Assembly (NCBI RefSeq): GCF_024448955.1 | Contig: NZ_JAMOIH010000004.1 | Coordinates: 62,001 to 126,000, forward strand | DNA from: Stutzerimonas stutzeri | Lineage (GTDB): Bacteria > Pseudomonadota > Gammaproteobacteria > Pseudomonadales > Pseudomonadaceae | Direction of reading: 5' to 3' | DNA length: 64,000 bases | Shown: in pieces, positions 1 through 9,333 of the stretch | Position numbering within the stretch: the first letter of the stretch is position 1 | How the letters are laid out: the number at the start of each line of letters is the position of its first letter | Translations under genes and position numbers: made by a program | Notes under the pieces: model-generated | Seen by the model: the letters and a program-made list of their open reading frames with translations, nothing else | The model's database searches: none | What the model was told of the DNA's origin: nothing

Positions 1-491
1 TCGGCCTGCAGGCTCAGCACGGGCAGGCCGCTCAGATAAGGACTCTTGCGAAACATCTTGCGTGCTTCGGTCCAGGTCGCATCGAGCAGGATGAACAGCG
101 GGCGCTTGCCTGAGGACACTTCCACTTCTGAAACCACCCGCTCGGGCTCGGCATACTCGCCGGGAAACACCACAATCGGCTGATACCGGGAATCGGCGAG
201 CAGCGCCAGTAGCGCTGGATCCACCCCGACCCGCTGCCAAGTGAAGGCGTAGGTATTGGCAACGATATCGGCAATCAGCCAGCCGGTATTGCTCGGCTTC
301 AGCGGCTCGATGTCATGCATGACCAGGCACACCGCACTGTTCGCCGCCACCTGCGGAAGCCAGTCGCATAAGCAATGACTAGTGGCGACCCGACAACGTG
401 GGCAGCGCGATGTACGCGATCCGCGTGCGATAAATGGCTTGGCGCTACGGGCCAGGCGCGCTTCACGCAAACGGGCTACAGCATGTGGCAT
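1..491 (-). CDS. DTW-domain protein, probable tRNA-uridine aminocarboxypropyltransferase (3' end outside window)
   Basis: The reading frame starts with ATG at 491 and runs off the left edge, so only about the first 163 residues are visible. An N-terminal Cys cluster (C30, C33, C40, C42; CxxC then CxC) looks metal-binding. Further on there is a D-A-T-W motif followed by EARKM, the signature that names the DTW family. Family members such as E. coli TapT transfer the aminocarboxypropyl group of S-adenosylmethionine to uridine in the tRNA variable loop. The C-terminal part is missing here. The family call is firm; the exact tRNA position modified is inferred from homologues. Confidence 0.85.
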   Translation of the reverse strand, partial: MPHAVARLREARLARSAKPFIARGSRTSRCPRCRVATSHCLCDWLPQVAANSAVCLVMHDIEPLKPSNTGWLIADIVANTYAFTWQRVGVDPALLALLADSRYQPIVVFPGEYAEPERVVSEVEVSSGKRPLFILLDATWTEARKMFRKSPYLSGLPVLSLQA

Positions 492-609
492 GGGAAATTC
501 GAACAGTCTGAGCGGGGCGGCAGTTTAGCAGCCTGACCGGAAACCATGGCAGCCGCTGAACCGTGCCGACGTGCACCGGTCGAACGACGGCAGTCACCTG
601 GAGATCACC

Positions 610-1002
610 ATGCACCGTCTGACCATTTTATTCACGCTCAGCCTCGCCCTACCCTTCGCTCACACCGCCTCGGCACAGGATCAGGCACTCGGCCCGTTAC
701 TCGAGAAAGTTGCGAGCGAAAGCAGCGTCGGAACACCGCGGGCAATCAACTCCGACCTCCTCGACGAAGGGTACAGCGTCGACGGTAATGAGCTGGTCAA
801 CCATTTGAGCGTCCAGCCCCGCCATGCCGCGCAGATGCGCGACAATCCCAAGCAGGTCCGCACGCAGCTGGCTGCGAGTGTTTGCAGCAATGATGGCCTA
901 CGTCAGCTGATGGACCAGGGCGCGGTGTTGCGCTTCGAATTCAGCGAATACGAAAACAAGAAGCCGATAACAACCGAAAGGTACCGTGCTAGCGATTGCT
1001 GA
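610..1002 (+). CDS. PA3611-family secreted protein (quorum-sensing-regulated virulence factor family)
   Basis: The product has 130 residues. I chose the ATG at 610 rather than 571 because a CTGGAG ribosome site precedes it and translation then begins directly with a signal peptide: Met-His-Arg, a hydrophobic stretch to about residue 20, and a cleavable A-S-A-Q boundary. The mature part is small, polar and helical in character, with two cysteines (one near the middle, one as the last residue) that could form a disulfide. It resembles the periplasmic protein family of P. aeruginosa PA3611, whose molecular role is not established. Its position close to recX/recA matches the PAO1 neighbourhood as I remember it. 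Confidence 0.7.
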   Translation: MHRLTILFTLSLALPFAHTASAQDQALGPLLEKVASESSVGTPRAINSDLLDEGYSVDGNELVNHLSVQPRHAAQMRDNPKQVRTQLAASVCSNDGLRQLMDQGAVLRFEFSEYENKKPITTERYRASDC

Positions 1003-1316
1003 AAATCCCTAATTGCTGAAAGCCCCTCAAAAGGGCAGCTGCGTGCCTGCCCTGCCGCCTGGCAAAAGAATCGTGCTCGCTTGCCCGTTACTGATATGTC
1101 TTTATTCGATTGAACAAGGCGGTTCGCAGCACCAAGCAAGCACGCGGCTGATATCTCGATCTCCGCGATGGGCCACCGTTAACTTCAAAAGGCATAGAGC
1201 ATTGCCCGATCTTGGTCTGTTCCAAAGATTACTGGCAAGCTTAAGCACACCGCGCGAACCCCTCGCGCAAGGCGGCCCAGAGCAACGCCGCAGGTTCCAA
1301 TGCAGGGAGACGTAGT
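1003..1316. other. Intergenic stretch with no recognised gene
   Basis: This 314-base gap separates the PA3611-like gene from the LOG gene. I see no convincing ORF, RNA gene or REP-type repeat. Just after the upstream stop there is a short GC hairpin (GCCCCT, loop, AGGGC), but no run of T follows, so it is not a clear terminator. The last bases hold the GGGAG ribosome site of the downstream gene. Confidence 0.5.
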
Positions 1317-2399
1317 ATGCCTTTTGAACCAGACAACGACTTATCACGACATTTCGCGGCCAGCGGTGCCGAGCTGTCGAAAAGGGTTGATGACTTGGTG
1401 GCTTTGGTTGTACCGACGGACAGCCCGAACCTTCCCCTTTACCGCGAAATGCTGATCACCATCATGCGCCTGGCGCAAGCGGATCGAAGCCGTTGGAATG
1501 CCAAGATAATGCTGCAGACCATGCGCGAAATGGAGCATGCCTTCAGCCGACTCGAACCGTTCAAGCGGCGCCGCAAGGTCACGGTGTTCGGCTCGGCACG
1601 TACGCCCGTCGAGCATCCGCTGTATGCGCTGGCACGCGAACTGGGTGAAACCTTGGCACGCTACGACCTGATGGTCATTACCGGGGCCGGCGGTGGCATC
1701 ATGGCGGCCGCCCATGAGGGCGCCGGCACGGACAACAGCCTCGGACTGAATATCACCCTACCCTTCGAGCAACGCGCCAACCCCACGGTGGACGGTACTG
1801 AGCATTTGCTGTCCTTCCACTTCTTTTTCGTGCGCAAGCTGTTCTTCATCAAGGAAGCCGATGCATTGGTCCTGTGTCCCGGAGGATTCGGCACGCTGGA
1901 TGAAGCATTGGAAGTGCTGACGCTGATACAGACGGGAAAGAGCCCATTGGTGCCTGTCGTTCTGTTGGACGAGCCCGGCGGCTCCTTCTGGAAGGACGCG
2001 CTGGACTTCATGCGCCGCCAACTTGAAGGCAATCGCTACATACTGCCCACCGACATGCGCCTGATGCGGCTGGTTGATAACGCCGAAGACGCTGCCGTAG
2101 AAATTGATAAGTTCTACAGCAACTTCCATTCGAGCCGCTGGTGGAAAGACCGCTTCGTCATGCGCTTGAACCACCAGCTGACCGACGCCGCACTGGACGT
2201 TCTGAACACGGAATTCGTAGATCTTTGCCTGAAGGGTTGCTTCGACCAGCAGCCATGCTGCGCGATGGAACTGGATGAGCCGGAGTTGCGACAGCTGCCG
2301 CGGCTGAGCTTCGTATTCAATGGCCGCGACCACGGTCGTCTACGCGAGCTGACCGACTTCATCAATGAGCGGCAGAACTGGGCAGTTTCGCCGGATTAA
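1317..2399 (+). CDS. LOG family protein (TIGR00730-type Rossmann fold), probable nucleotide monophosphate nucleosidase
   Basis: The product has 360 residues. A glycine-rich G-A-G-G-G-I-M-A-A-A segment lies near residue 122, and the family signature P-G-G-F-G-T-L-D-E lies near residues 186-194. These mark the LONELY GUY / lysine-decarboxylase-like fold, which cleaves the N-glycosidic bond of nucleoside monophosphates. The protein is longer than the minimal LOG enzymes (about 190-220 residues) and has an N-terminal helical region of about 80 residues and a C-terminal extension, which suggests the larger PpnN-like class. Activity on purine or pyrimidine nucleotides is inferred. A GGGAG ribosome site lies 7 bases before the ATG. 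Confidence 0.8.
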   Translation: MPFEPDNDLSRHFAASGAELSKRVDDLVALVVPTDSPNLPLYREMLITIMRLAQADRSRWNAKIMLQTMREMEHAFSRLEPFKRRRKVTVFGSARTPVEHPLYALARELGETLARYDLMVITGAGGGIMAAAHEGAGTDNSLGLNITLPFEQRANPTVDGTEHLLSFHFFFVRKLFFIKEADALVLCPGGFGTLDEALEVLTLIQTGKSPLVPVVLLDEPGGSFWKDALDFMRRQLEGNRYILPTDMRLMRLVDNAEDAAVEIDKFYSNFHSSRWWKDRFVMRLNHQLTDAALDVLNTEFVDLCLKGCFDQQPCCAMELDEPELRQLPRLSFVFNGRDHGRLRELTDFINERQNWAVSPD

Positions 2400-2476
2400 A
2401 CGACTGAACCACGGATAGACTGCCATCCGCCACCCACGCCCGGACACATGATACGAGAGGATTCAGCGCCCGCGCC

Positions 2477-2944
2477 TCAGCTATCGAGCGATCCGCGCTT
2501 TAACAGCTGGCCGATCATGTCCAGAGGGTAACCGCGGTAACTGAGGAATCGGCCCTGCCGAGCGCGTTCCCGCTGATCGCTCGGCAGCTCGCCGGCGAAT
2601 TTGCGCATCCAGACCTCATGTAACTGCGCACTCCAATCGAAGCCGCTGTCACGCAACGCCTGCTCGATATCGTCACGGGCCAGCCCTCGCTGGGACAGCT
2701 CCTCACGAATACGCAAGGGGCCGTACCCCGCGTTTGCACGCATACGGACGAAGCTTTCCAGATAGCGTGCTTCGCTGAGTAACCCCTCCTCGCTCAACCG
2801 ATCCAGCGCCGGCTCGATGAGTTCGGGCAGCGCGCCGCGCGTGCGCAGCTTGCGGCTGAGCTCGATGCGCCCATGTTCGCGACGGGCCAGAAGATCCATG
2901 GCTGCCCGCCGCACGGCGGCGGGACTATCGAGCACAACCGGCAT
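2477..2944 (-). CDS. recX: RecX regulatory protein
   Basis: The product has 155 residues, the usual RecX length, with three repeated helical segments. Typical features are the early A-x-x-L-L-A-R-R-E-H motif and the E-E-L-x-x-x-G segment in the middle. RecX binds in the groove of the RecA filament and restrains its growth. The gene starts 5 bases downstream of the recA stop on the same strand, so it is almost certainly cotranscribed with recA and SOS-induced with it. Identification is firm from sequence and context. Confidence 0.95.
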   Translation of the reverse strand: MPVVLDSPAAVRRAAMDLLARREHGRIELSRKLRTRGALPELIEPALDRLSEEGLLSEARYLESFVRMRANAGYGPLRIREELSQRGLARDDIEQALRDSGFDWSAQLHEVWMRKFAGELPSDQRERARQGRFLSYRGYPLDMIGQLLKRGSLDS

Positions 2945-2949
2945 ACGGA

Positions 2950-3993
2950 TCAGAGATCGGCTTCGGCCAGATCTTCAGCCACCGGGTTGGCTTTGGTGTT
3001 CGGTGCGACCACCAACAATTTGTCGCGGATCTGTTGCTCGATCTCGCGGCCAATTTCCGGATTTTCTTCCAGGTATTTAGCGGCGTTAGCCTTACCCTGA
3101 CCGATCTTGTTGCCTTTGTAGGCGTACCAGGCACCGGACTTTTCAACCAAGCCCTGCTGCACACCGAGGTCGATGACTTCGCCGTTGCGGTAAATGCCCT
3201 TGCCATAGAGGATCTGGAACTCGGCCTGGCGGAACGGCGGCGCCACCTTGTTCTTAACGACCTTGACGCGCGTTTCGCTGCCAACCACCTCGTCGCCTTC
3301 CTTCACTGCACCGGTACGACGAATATCCAGGCGTACCGAGGCGTAAAACTTCAGCGCGTTACCACCAGTAGTCGTTTCTGGGCTACCGAACATCACACCG
3401 ATCTTCATTCGGATCTGGTTGATGAAGATGACCAGGCAGTTGGCGTTCTTGATGTTGCCCGTGATCTTGCGCAGCGCTTGAGACATCAGACGCGCCTGCA
3501 GGCCTACGTGGGTATCGCCCATTTCGCCTTCGATTTCCGCCTTGGGTACCAGCGCCGCCACCGAGTCGACGATGATCACGTCGACGGCATTGGAACGCAC
3601 CAGCATGTCGGTGATTTCCAGCGCCTGCTCGCCGGTGTCCGGCTGAGAGACCAACAAGTCATCGACATTGACACCGAGCTTGCCGGCGTAATCGGGATCC
3701 AATGCATGTTCGGCATCGACGAAGGCGCAGGTAGCACCCGCCTTCTGCGCCTCGGCAATCACCGACAGCGTCATGGTGGTCTTGCCCGAGGACTCGGGAC
3801 CATAGATCTCGACGATACGGCCTTTCGGCAGACCGCCAATGCCCAGTGCGATATCCAGGCCCAGCGAGCCGGTAGAGATAGAAGGAATAGCCTGGCGATC
3901 GTGATCGCCCATACGCATGACCGCACCTTTACCGAACTGCTTTTCGATCTGGCCCAAGGCGGCGGCCAAGGCGCGCTTCTTGTTCTCGTCCAT
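2950..3993 (-). CDS. recA: Recombinase RecA
   Basis: The product has 347 residues. The start at 3993 gives the standard N-terminus ([13 protein letters not shown]) and has an AGGATT ribosome site; the frame can be extended to 4029 but without family support. Walker A is G65-P-E-S-S-G-K71-T72, and the [12 protein letters not shown] region and the acidic C-terminus are present. RecA forms ATP-dependent filaments on single-stranded DNA, drives strand exchange and stimulates LexA self-cleavage. A perfect LexA box lies 42 bases upstream, and recX follows in the same transcript. Confidence 0.99.
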   Translation of the reverse strand: MDENKKRALAAALGQIEKQFGKGAVMRMGDHDRQAIPSISTGSLGLDIALGIGGLPKGRIVEIYGPESSGKTTMTLSVIAEAQKAGATCAFVDAEHALDPDYAGKLGVNVDDLLVSQPDTGEQALEITDMLVRSNAVDVIIVDSVAALVPKAEIEGEMGDTHVGLQARLMSQALRKITGNIKNANCLVIFINQIRMKIGVMFGSPETTTGGNALKFYASVRLDIRRTGAVKEGDEVVGSETRVKVVKNKVAPPFRQAEFQILYGKGIYRNGEVIDLGVQQGLVEKSGAWYAYKGNKIGQGKANAAKYLEENPEIGREIEQQIRDKLLVVAPNTKANPVAEDLAEADL

Positions 3994-4034
3994 TACAATC
4001 CTCACTTGATCAAGAGGGCCAGAGGCCACGACAA

Positions 4035-4050
4035 CTGTATAAGTAGACAG
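4035..4050 (-). promoter_or_regulatory. LexA (SOS) box upstream of recA
   Basis: On the minus strand the site reads CTGTCTACTTATACAG, a perfect match to the gammaproteobacterial LexA consensus CTG-T-N8-A-CAG. It lies 42 bases before the recA start. Promoter-like hexamers (TTGCCT upstream, TACTTA within the box) overlap it, so LexA bound here would block RNA polymerase directly. This is the expected control of recA-recX. Confidence 0.93.
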
Positions 4051-4083
4051 TATTAGAGCATAGGCAAAATAAAGCGCCTAGCC

Positions 4084-4578
4084 CTAAACCGATTTTTCTC
4101 CCGCCGCGAGCCGGATTAATCCGACGAGCGCGGCGTCCACGCTCTGCTCACGTACGGCCTGCCGGTCGCCGTCGAACTGGAAGCGCTTGGCAACGATCTG
4201 GTCACCTGCCGCCCAAGCCAGCCACACGGTGCCAACCGGTTTCTCCGGCGAACCACCACCTGGGCCCGCAATACCGCTAACGGCGACGCCGTAATGCGCT
4301 CCGCTGGCGCGCAGTGCACCACGCACCATCGCTTCTACAACCTCCTGACTGACTGCACCGACCTGGGCGAACAGATCAGCTGGCACTCCCAGCTGACGTG
4401 TCTTTTGCACGTTGGAGTAGGTGACGAAACCCGCCTCGAACCAGGACGAGCTGCCAGCGATGCGGGTAATGGCTTCGGCGATGCCGCCGCCTGTACAGGA
4501 TTCGGCAGTAGTGACCTGTGCACTGGCAAGCTGCAGCGCGCGGCCCAGTTCGGCGGCGAGTGCTTCGGTCGGGTTCAT
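4084..4578 (-). CDS. pncC: Nicotinamide-nucleotide amidohydrolase PncC (CinA C-terminal family)
   Basis: The product has 164 residues and is the stand-alone CinA C-terminal domain. The catalytic region A-E-S-C-T-G-G-G lies near residue 28 and the conserved G-I-A-G-P-G-G-G loop near residue 105. The enzyme deamidates NMN to nicotinate mononucleotide, part of NAD recycling, including NMN released by NAD-dependent DNA ligase. The gene ends just upstream of the recA LexA box on the same strand; the pncC-recA-recX order is common in gammaproteobacteria. Confidence 0.93.
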   Translation of the reverse strand: MNPTEALAAELGRALQLASAQVTTAESCTGGGIAEAITRIAGSSSWFEAGFVTYSNVQKTRQLGVPADLFAQVGAVSQEVVEAMVRGALRASGAHYGVAVSGIAGPGGGSPEKPVGTVWLAWAAGDQIVAKRFQFDGDRQAVREQSVDAALVGLIRLAAGEKSV

Positions 4579-4693
4579 CGCGATGTCCTCAGAGCAACGA
4601 AAGACTACAGCCTACCTCAGCCAAAGGCGCTGTACAGCCGGTCTTCCGTTGGCCCATTGGAATCAGCACGCATTCCAAAGCTGTCCTTGGACA

Positions 4694-4723
4694 ATAGAAA
4701 ACAGCCCCGCCGAAGCGGGGCTG
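4694..4723 (-). terminator. Rho-independent terminator downstream of the small acidic protein gene
   Basis: A perfect 9-base-pair GC-rich stem (CAGCCCCGC / GCGGGGCTG at 4702-4710 and 4715-4723) encloses a tetraloop. Read on the minus strand it is followed by a TTTT run. It begins 22 bases beyond the stop codon of the small gene at 4746-4916 and separates that gene from pncC. Confidence 0.85.
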
Positions 4724-4745
4724 ATCATCTTCAAGCGGAAGCCTT

Positions 4746-4916
4746 TCAGACCGTCGGAATGTCTGGATCGTCCTCGAACAACTCGACGTCCTCGTCGGTC
4801 AGCTCGCCATTGTCCGGATCCGACATGGGTGCGTCGTCGATGCCGGCGCCTTCCGGGTCGCCGGGTAGCTGCGCAGACGAATCGGGATTGTTAGGGTCGC
4901 TTTGGTCTTGCATCAT
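4746..4916 (-). CDS. Small acidic protein of unknown function (56 aa)
   Basis: The product has 56 residues and is rich in Asp, Glu and Pro, with no hydrophobic segment and no Cys. It has the properties of a soluble, largely disordered protein. An excellent GGAGGT ribosome site lies 2 bases before ATG-ATG at 4916/4913, and a strong terminator follows the stop, so this is a complete transcription unit despite its size. I do not recognise a named family. Its composition (repeated D-P and P-G-D-P-E motifs, acidic tail) resembles the small protein at 63795-63944. The second ATG at 4913 is an alternative start. Confidence 0.75.
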   Translation of the reverse strand: MMQDQSDPNNPDSSAQLPGDPEGAGIDDAPMSDPDNGELTDEDVELFEDDPDIPTV

Positions 4917-5179
4917 TCACCTCCAACGAGGCCGCCTGTGGCCTACTGTCATTCGAGCGGCACAGAGATGGATCGTGCAGACCGCCAGTCAGGATCAGGC
5001 CGACGTCCCCCGTCGACATTCGCTTCCGACCGCGCGTTAGCCCGGACTGATGGCCGTGATAACCTTGCGTCCCCCAAAAGGACGAGCGGCGAACTTCGAA
5101 CCATTCGGCGCGAATACAACCCGACTGCCTGACCTCAATCTTGCCCCACCGCAAACACTCGAACAGCTCTAATTCATTG

Positions 5180-7759
5180 ATGAAAAAAGATATTCAGGAT
5201 CTTTCCAAACATACGCCCATGATGCAGCAATATTGGAAGCTCAAGCGCGAGCATCCAGATCAGCTGATGTTCTACCGCATGGGCGACTTCTATGAGCTGT
5301 TCTACGAGGACGCCAAGAAGGCTGCCAAACTACTGGATATCACTCTCACCGCGCGTGGCCAGTCGGGCGGTAATGCCATCCCCATGGCCGGGATTCCCTT
5401 TCATTCTGCCGAGGGCTATCTCAGCCGCCTGGTGAAGCTTGGCGAGTCAGTGGTGATCTGTGAGCAAATAGGCGATCCGGCCACCAGCAAGGGACCGGTG
5501 GAGCGCCAGGTGGTTCGCATCGTTACCCCTGGCACGGTGAGCGACGAGGCGCTGCTCGATGAACATCGCGACAACCTGCTGGCCGCGGTGGTCGGCGATG
5601 AGAGGTTGTTCGGACTCTCGGTGCTGGACATCACCAGTGGTCGCTTCACGGTGCAGGAATTCGGCGGCTGGGAAACCCTGCTAGCCGAAGTGGAGCGGTT
5701 GAATCCCGCCGAACTGATGATCCCCGATGACTGGCCCGCAGGCCTGCCGTTGGAAAGACGCCGTGGCGTGCGCCGTCGCGCGCCTTGGGATTTCGACCGC
5801 GACAGCGCCTTCAAGGGCCTCTGCCAGCAGTTCACGACCCAGGACCTGAAAGGCTTCGGCTGCGAGAAGCTGACCCTGGCCATCGGTGCCGCCGGCTGCC
5901 TGCTGACCTATGCCAAGGAGACCCAGCGCACCGCCCTACACCATCTGCGCAGCCTGCGTCATGAACGCCTCGACGACAGCGTGGTACTGGACGGCGCCAC
6001 CCGACGCAACCTGGAGCTGGACATCAACCTTGGCGGCGGGCGCGACAACACCCTGCAATCGGTGGTCGACCGCTGCCAGACCGCCATGGGTTCGCGCCTG
6101 CTGAGCCGCTGGCTGAACCGCCCGCTGCGCGATCGCCACGTGCTGGAAGCGCGCCAGGACTCGATCACCTGCCTGCTAGAACACTACCGCTTCGAGCAGG
6201 TCCAGCCGCAGCTCAAGGAAATCGGCGACCTGGAACGCATCCTTGCCCGGATTGGTCTGCGCAACGCTCGCCCGCGTGACCTGGCCCGCCTGCGCGATGC
6301 GCTTGCCGCCCTGCCGCAACTGCAGGCGGGCATGCAGGAGCTGGTGGCGCCGCACCTGATCGAACTGGCCGCGAGCATCCGCACCTACCCTGAACTGGCT
6401 GAGCTGTTGGCCCGCGCCATCATCGACAACCCGCCTGCGGTGATACGCGAAGGCGGCGTGCTCAAGACCGGCTACGATGCGGAGCTGGACGAATTACAGT
6501 CGCTCTCCGAGAACGCCGGCCAGTACCTGATGGACCTGGAGACGCGCGAGAAGGCACGCACCGGGCTGGCCAACCTCAAGGTCGGCTACAACCGCGTCCA
6601 CGGCTATTTCATCGAGCTGCCGAGCAAGCAGGCCGAATCCGCCCCCGCCGACTACATCCGCAGGCAAACGCTCAAGGGCGCCGAGCGCTTTATCACGCCA
6701 GAACTCAAGGAGTTCGAGGACAAGGCATTGTCGGCCAAGAGCCGTGCCCTGGCCCGCGAAAAGCTGCTCTATGAGGAATTGCTGGAACTGCTGATCGGCC
6801 ATCTGGCGCCGCTGCAGGACTCCGCCGCCGCGCTGGCCGAGCTGGACGTGCTGAGCAACCTCGCCGAACGCGCGCTGACCCTCGATCTGAACCGTCCACG
6901 CTTCGTCGAACAGCCCTGCATGCGCATCGAGCAGGGCCGTCATCCGGTAGTCGAGCAGGTGCTGCAGACGCCCTTCGTCGCCAACGACCTGGGACTCGAC
7001 GACGACACCCGCATGCTGGTGATCACCGGGCCGAACATGGGCGGTAAATCCACCTACATGCGCCAGACGGCGCTGATCGTGTTGCTGGCGCAAATCGGCA
7101 GCTTCGTCCCGGCCAAGGCCTGCGAGCTGTCGCTGGTGGACCGCATATTCACCCGTATCGGCTCTTCCGATGACCTGGCCGGCGGTCGCTCCACTTTTAT
7201 GGTGGAGATGAGCGAAACCGCCAACATCCTGCATAACGCCAGCGACCGCAGCTTGGTATTGATGGATGAAGTCGGCCGTGGCACCAGCACCTTCGACGGC
7301 CTGTCGCTGGCCTGGGCCGCTGCCGAACACCTGGCCAAGCTTCGCGCCTTCACGCTGTTCGCCACTCACTATTTCGAGCTGACCGTGCTGCCGGAAAGCG
7401 AACCGGTGGTGGCCAACGTGCATCTGTCAGCCACCGAGCACAACGAGCGCATCGTCTTCCTGCATCACGTACTGCCCGGCCCAGCCAGCCAAAGCTACGG
7501 CCTAGCAGTGGCGCAGCTGGCCGGCGTGCCGGGCGAAGTGATCCAGCGCGCCCGCGACCATCTGTCGCGCCTGGAAACCACCAGCCTGCCCCACGAAATG
7601 CCGAAAATAGAGCCCGGCCAGCCCGCGCCGCCGCTGCAGAACGATCTGTTTGCCAGCCTGCCGCACCCGGTCATCGAGGCGCTGGGCAAGGTTCAGCCCG
7701 ATGACCTGACCCCGCGTCAGGCGCTGGAGCTGCTATACAAGCTGAAAACGCAAATCTGA
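5180..7759 (+). CDS. mutS: DNA mismatch repair protein MutS
   Basis: The product has 859 residues. The ATG at 5180 gives an N-terminus close to other Pseudomonas MutS proteins; the upstream TTG at 5141 adds 13 residues with no family support. The mismatch-recognition motif F37-Y-E39 lies in the G-D-F-Y-E-L-F segment. Walker A (G-P-N-M-G-G-K-S) is near residue 620, followed by the D-E-V-G-R-G-T-S Walker B region. Near residue 818 a Q-N-D-L-F pentapeptide matches the beta-clamp binding motif. MutS recognises mismatches as a dimer or tetramer and recruits MutL. Confidence 0.99.
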   Translation: MKKDIQDLSKHTPMMQQYWKLKREHPDQLMFYRMGDFYELFYEDAKKAAKLLDITLTARGQSGGNAIPMAGIPFHSAEGYLSRLVKLGESVVICEQIGDPATSKGPVERQVVRIVTPGTVSDEALLDEHRDNLLAAVVGDERLFGLSVLDITSGRFTVQEFGGWETLLAEVERLNPAELMIPDDWPAGLPLERRRGVRRRAPWDFDRDSAFKGLCQQFTTQDLKGFGCEKLTLAIGAAGCLLTYAKETQRTALHHLRSLRHERLDDSVVLDGATRRNLELDINLGGGRDNTLQSVVDRCQTAMGSRLLSRWLNRPLRDRHVLEARQDSITCLLEHYRFEQVQPQLKEIGDLERILARIGLRNARPRDLARLRDALAALPQLQAGMQELVAPHLIELAASIRTYPELAELLARAIIDNPPAVIREGGVLKTGYDAELDELQSLSENAGQYLMDLETREKARTGLANLKVGYNRVHGYFIELPSKQAESAPADYIRRQTLKGAERFITPELKEFEDKALSAKSRALAREKLLYEELLELLIGHLAPLQDSAAALAELDVLSNLAERALTLDLNRPRFVEQPCMRIEQGRHPVVEQVLQTPFVANDLGLDDDTRMLVITGPNMGGKSTYMRQTALIVLLAQIGSFVPAKACELSLVDRIFTRIGSSDDLAGGRSTFMVEMSETANILHNASDRSLVLMDEVGRGTSTFDGLSLAWAAAEHLAKLRAFTLFATHYFELTVLPESEPVVANVHLSATEHNERIVFLHHVLPGPASQSYGLAVAQLAGVPGEVIQRARDHLSRLETTSLPHEMPKIEPGQPAPPLQNDLFASLPHPVIEALGKVQPDDLTPRQALELLYKLKTQI

Positions 7760-7783
7760 CGGGCCGCAAAAAGCTGCTAGAAT
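7756..7783 (+). promoter_or_regulatory. Putative sigma-70 promoter of fdxA
   Basis: A CTGACG -35-like element and a TAGAAT -10 element (7778-7783, preceded by TGC) are spaced by 16 bases and overlap the mutS stop codon. The resulting leader of about 100 bases would serve fdxA alone. This is motif-based only. Confidence 0.5.
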
Positions 7784-7888
7784 CGCGCGCATTTTTGGAC
7801 ATGAGCGGCATTTGCCTGGTGCCGCTGAGCCTGCCGAACCGGGGGCATCATTGCAACGCCACCCGAAACGCCTGAGGAGATAATAGAA

Positions 7889-8212
7889 ATGACCTTCGTC
7901 GTCACCGACAACTGCATCAAGTGCAAGTACACCGATTGCGTAGAAGTCTGTCCGGTGGACTGTTTCTACGAAGGCCCGAACTTCCTAGTCATTCACCCGG
8001 ACGAGTGCATCGATTGCGCGCTCTGCGAGCCGGAATGCCCCGCCCAAGCGATCTTCTCCGAAGACGAGGTGCCGGAAGACCAGCAGGAATACATCGAGCT
8101 GAACGCTGATCTGGCTGAAGTTTGGCCGAACATCACTGAGAAGAAGGACTCGCTGCCTGACGCCGAAGAATGGGACGGCGTAAAGGACAAGCTGCAGTAT
8201 CTGGAGCGCTGA
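7889..8212 (+). CDS. fdxA: 7Fe ferredoxin FdxA
   Basis: The product has 107 residues, the usual length for the long 7Fe ferredoxins of Pseudomonas and Azotobacter. The cysteine pattern is complete: C9, C12, C17, C21 and C25, then C40, C43, C46 and C50, supporting one [3Fe-4S] and one [4Fe-4S] cluster, with an acidic C-terminal extension. It is a low-potential electron carrier. An AGGAG ribosome site precedes the ATG and a strong bidirectional terminator follows. In P. aeruginosa this gene is followed by rsmZ and rpoS; here murB follows instead. Confidence 0.97.
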   Translation: MTFVVTDNCIKCKYTDCVEVCPVDCFYEGPNFLVIHPDECIDCALCEPECPAQAIFSEDEVPEDQQEYIELNADLAEVWPNITEKKDSLPDAEEWDGVKDKLQYLER

Positions 8213-8230
8213 GCCGCTACCGATAACAAA

Positions 8231-8260
8231 GAAAAAGGGATGCTTCTGCATCCCTTTTTC
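8231..8260. terminator. Bidirectional rho-independent terminator between fdxA and murB
   Basis: A 13-base-pair perfect stem (GAAAAAGGGATGC at 8231-8243 against GCATCCCTTTTTC at 8248-8260) encloses TTCT. The A-run and T-run flanks make it work on both strands, serving fdxA on plus and the end of the murB operon on minus. Confidence 0.92.
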
Positions 8261-8313
8261 GTTCAATCCTGGCAGTCAACTCAACCGGAAAGTAGCGGGC
8301 CTCGGCAGGTCGG

Positions 8314-9333
8314 CTAGATAACGTTCGGCTCTATTTCCAGCTGCACACCGAAACGCTCGCCAATATCCCTCTGAATGCGCCGAGCAAGCTCCAGAATCTG
8401 CCGTCCGGTGGCCTCACCGTAGTTGACGAGAACCAGTGCCTGCAGTTTATGCACGCCAGCATCACCTTCCCGATAACCTTTCCAGCCGGCCCTTTCGATC
8501 AGCCAACCAGCCGCAAGCTTGACCTGCCCATCCCCCTGCACAAACGCCACCAGCTCCGGAAAGCGTTCGCGCAAGGTGTCAGCTGCCGCCTGAGACACCA
8601 AAGGGTTCTTAAAGAAGCTGCCGGCGTTGCCCAGGACGCTCGGATCGGGCAGTTTCTCGCTGCGAATCGAACATATTGCACGGCTTACATCCGCCGGCGT
8701 CGGGGCCTCTATAGCATGCTGTTGCAGCCAATGACGAAGCGGTCCGTATTCGAGCTTTAGATTCGGTGTCCGCTGCAACGCGAAGCGCACCCGCAGAATG
8801 ATATAGCGCTCGGACTGGCGCTTGAACACGCTGTCGCGATAACCGAATTCGCACGCCTGCAGACCGAACTCAACGAGCTCTCCGGTTTCCCGATCCAATG
8901 CCGTCAGCCCCGCGAAGACATCCTTGATCTCGACGCCGTACGCTCCGACATTCTGAATGGGCGCGGCGCCGACGGTGCCTGGTATCAGACTGAGATTTTC
9001 CAGCCCGCACAGGCCGAGCGCCAGACTGTGCAGCACGAAGGGATGCCAGGGTTCTCCCGCCTCCACCTCGATCACCGCCCGCTCCCCGTCATCCTCGACA
9101 ATCCGAATGCCTCTGCTGGCCATACGCAGCACTAGTGCATCCACATCCCCGGTCAGCACCAAGTTGCTGCCGCCGCCGAGCATCCACGGTCGAACGCCGA
9201 GACGCCTAGCCTCTGCGAGCGCTTCGATGACCTCTTGATCGTCATGCGCTTCGGCAAAGCGCGTCGCGCGCGCCTCGACGGCGAAGGTATTGAATGGTTT
9301 AAGCGAGCGACTCTGTTCGATGAGAAGACTCAC
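8314..9333 (-). CDS. murB: UDP-N-acetylenolpyruvoylglucosamine reductase MurB
   Basis: The product has 339 residues, a type I MurB. The FAD-binding G-G-G-S-N loop lies at 53-57. The catalytic set is visible: Y165-R166 in Y-R-D-S-V, S239 in G-N-A-G-S-F-F-K and E335 in the C-terminal E-P-N-V-I. The enzyme reduces UDP-GlcNAc-enolpyruvate to UDP-MurNAc with NADPH, the second committed step of peptidoglycan precursor synthesis in the cytoplasm. The start overlaps the stop of the phosphatase gene by 4 bases (ATGA), so the two are translationally coupled in a minus-strand operon with kdsB, the Trm112-like gene and lpxK. Confidence 0.98.
   Translation of the reverse strand: MSLLIEQSRSLKPFNTFAVEARATRFAEAHDDQEVIEALAEARRLGVRPWMLGGGSNLVLTGDVDALVLRMASRGIRIVEDDGERAVIEVEAGEPWHPFVLHSLALGLCGLENLSLIPGTVGAAPIQNVGAYGVEIKDVFAGLTALDRETGELVEFGLQACEFGYRDSVFKRQSERYIILRVRFALQRTPNLKLEYGPLRHWLQQHAIEAPTPADVSRAICSIRSEKLPDPSVLGNAGSFFKNPLVSQAAADTLRERFPELVAFVQGDGQVKLAAGWLIERAGWKGYREGDAGVHKLQALVLVNYGEATGRQILELARRIQRDIGERFGVQLEIEPNVI

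Noticed and set aside
3034-4056. Long plus-strand open frame opposite recA
   Set aside because: Antisense shadow of recA caused by GC-rich codon structure; the recA frame is certain.
6494-7423. 309-codon open frame on the minus strand inside mutS
   Set aside because: Shadow frame; composition is typical of reverse-complement GC-rich coding DNA and mutS is unambiguous.
8213-8313. Search for rsmZ next to fdxA
   Set aside because: Only about 100 bases are available, filled by a bidirectional terminator; the repeated GGA hairpin loops of rsmZ are absent.
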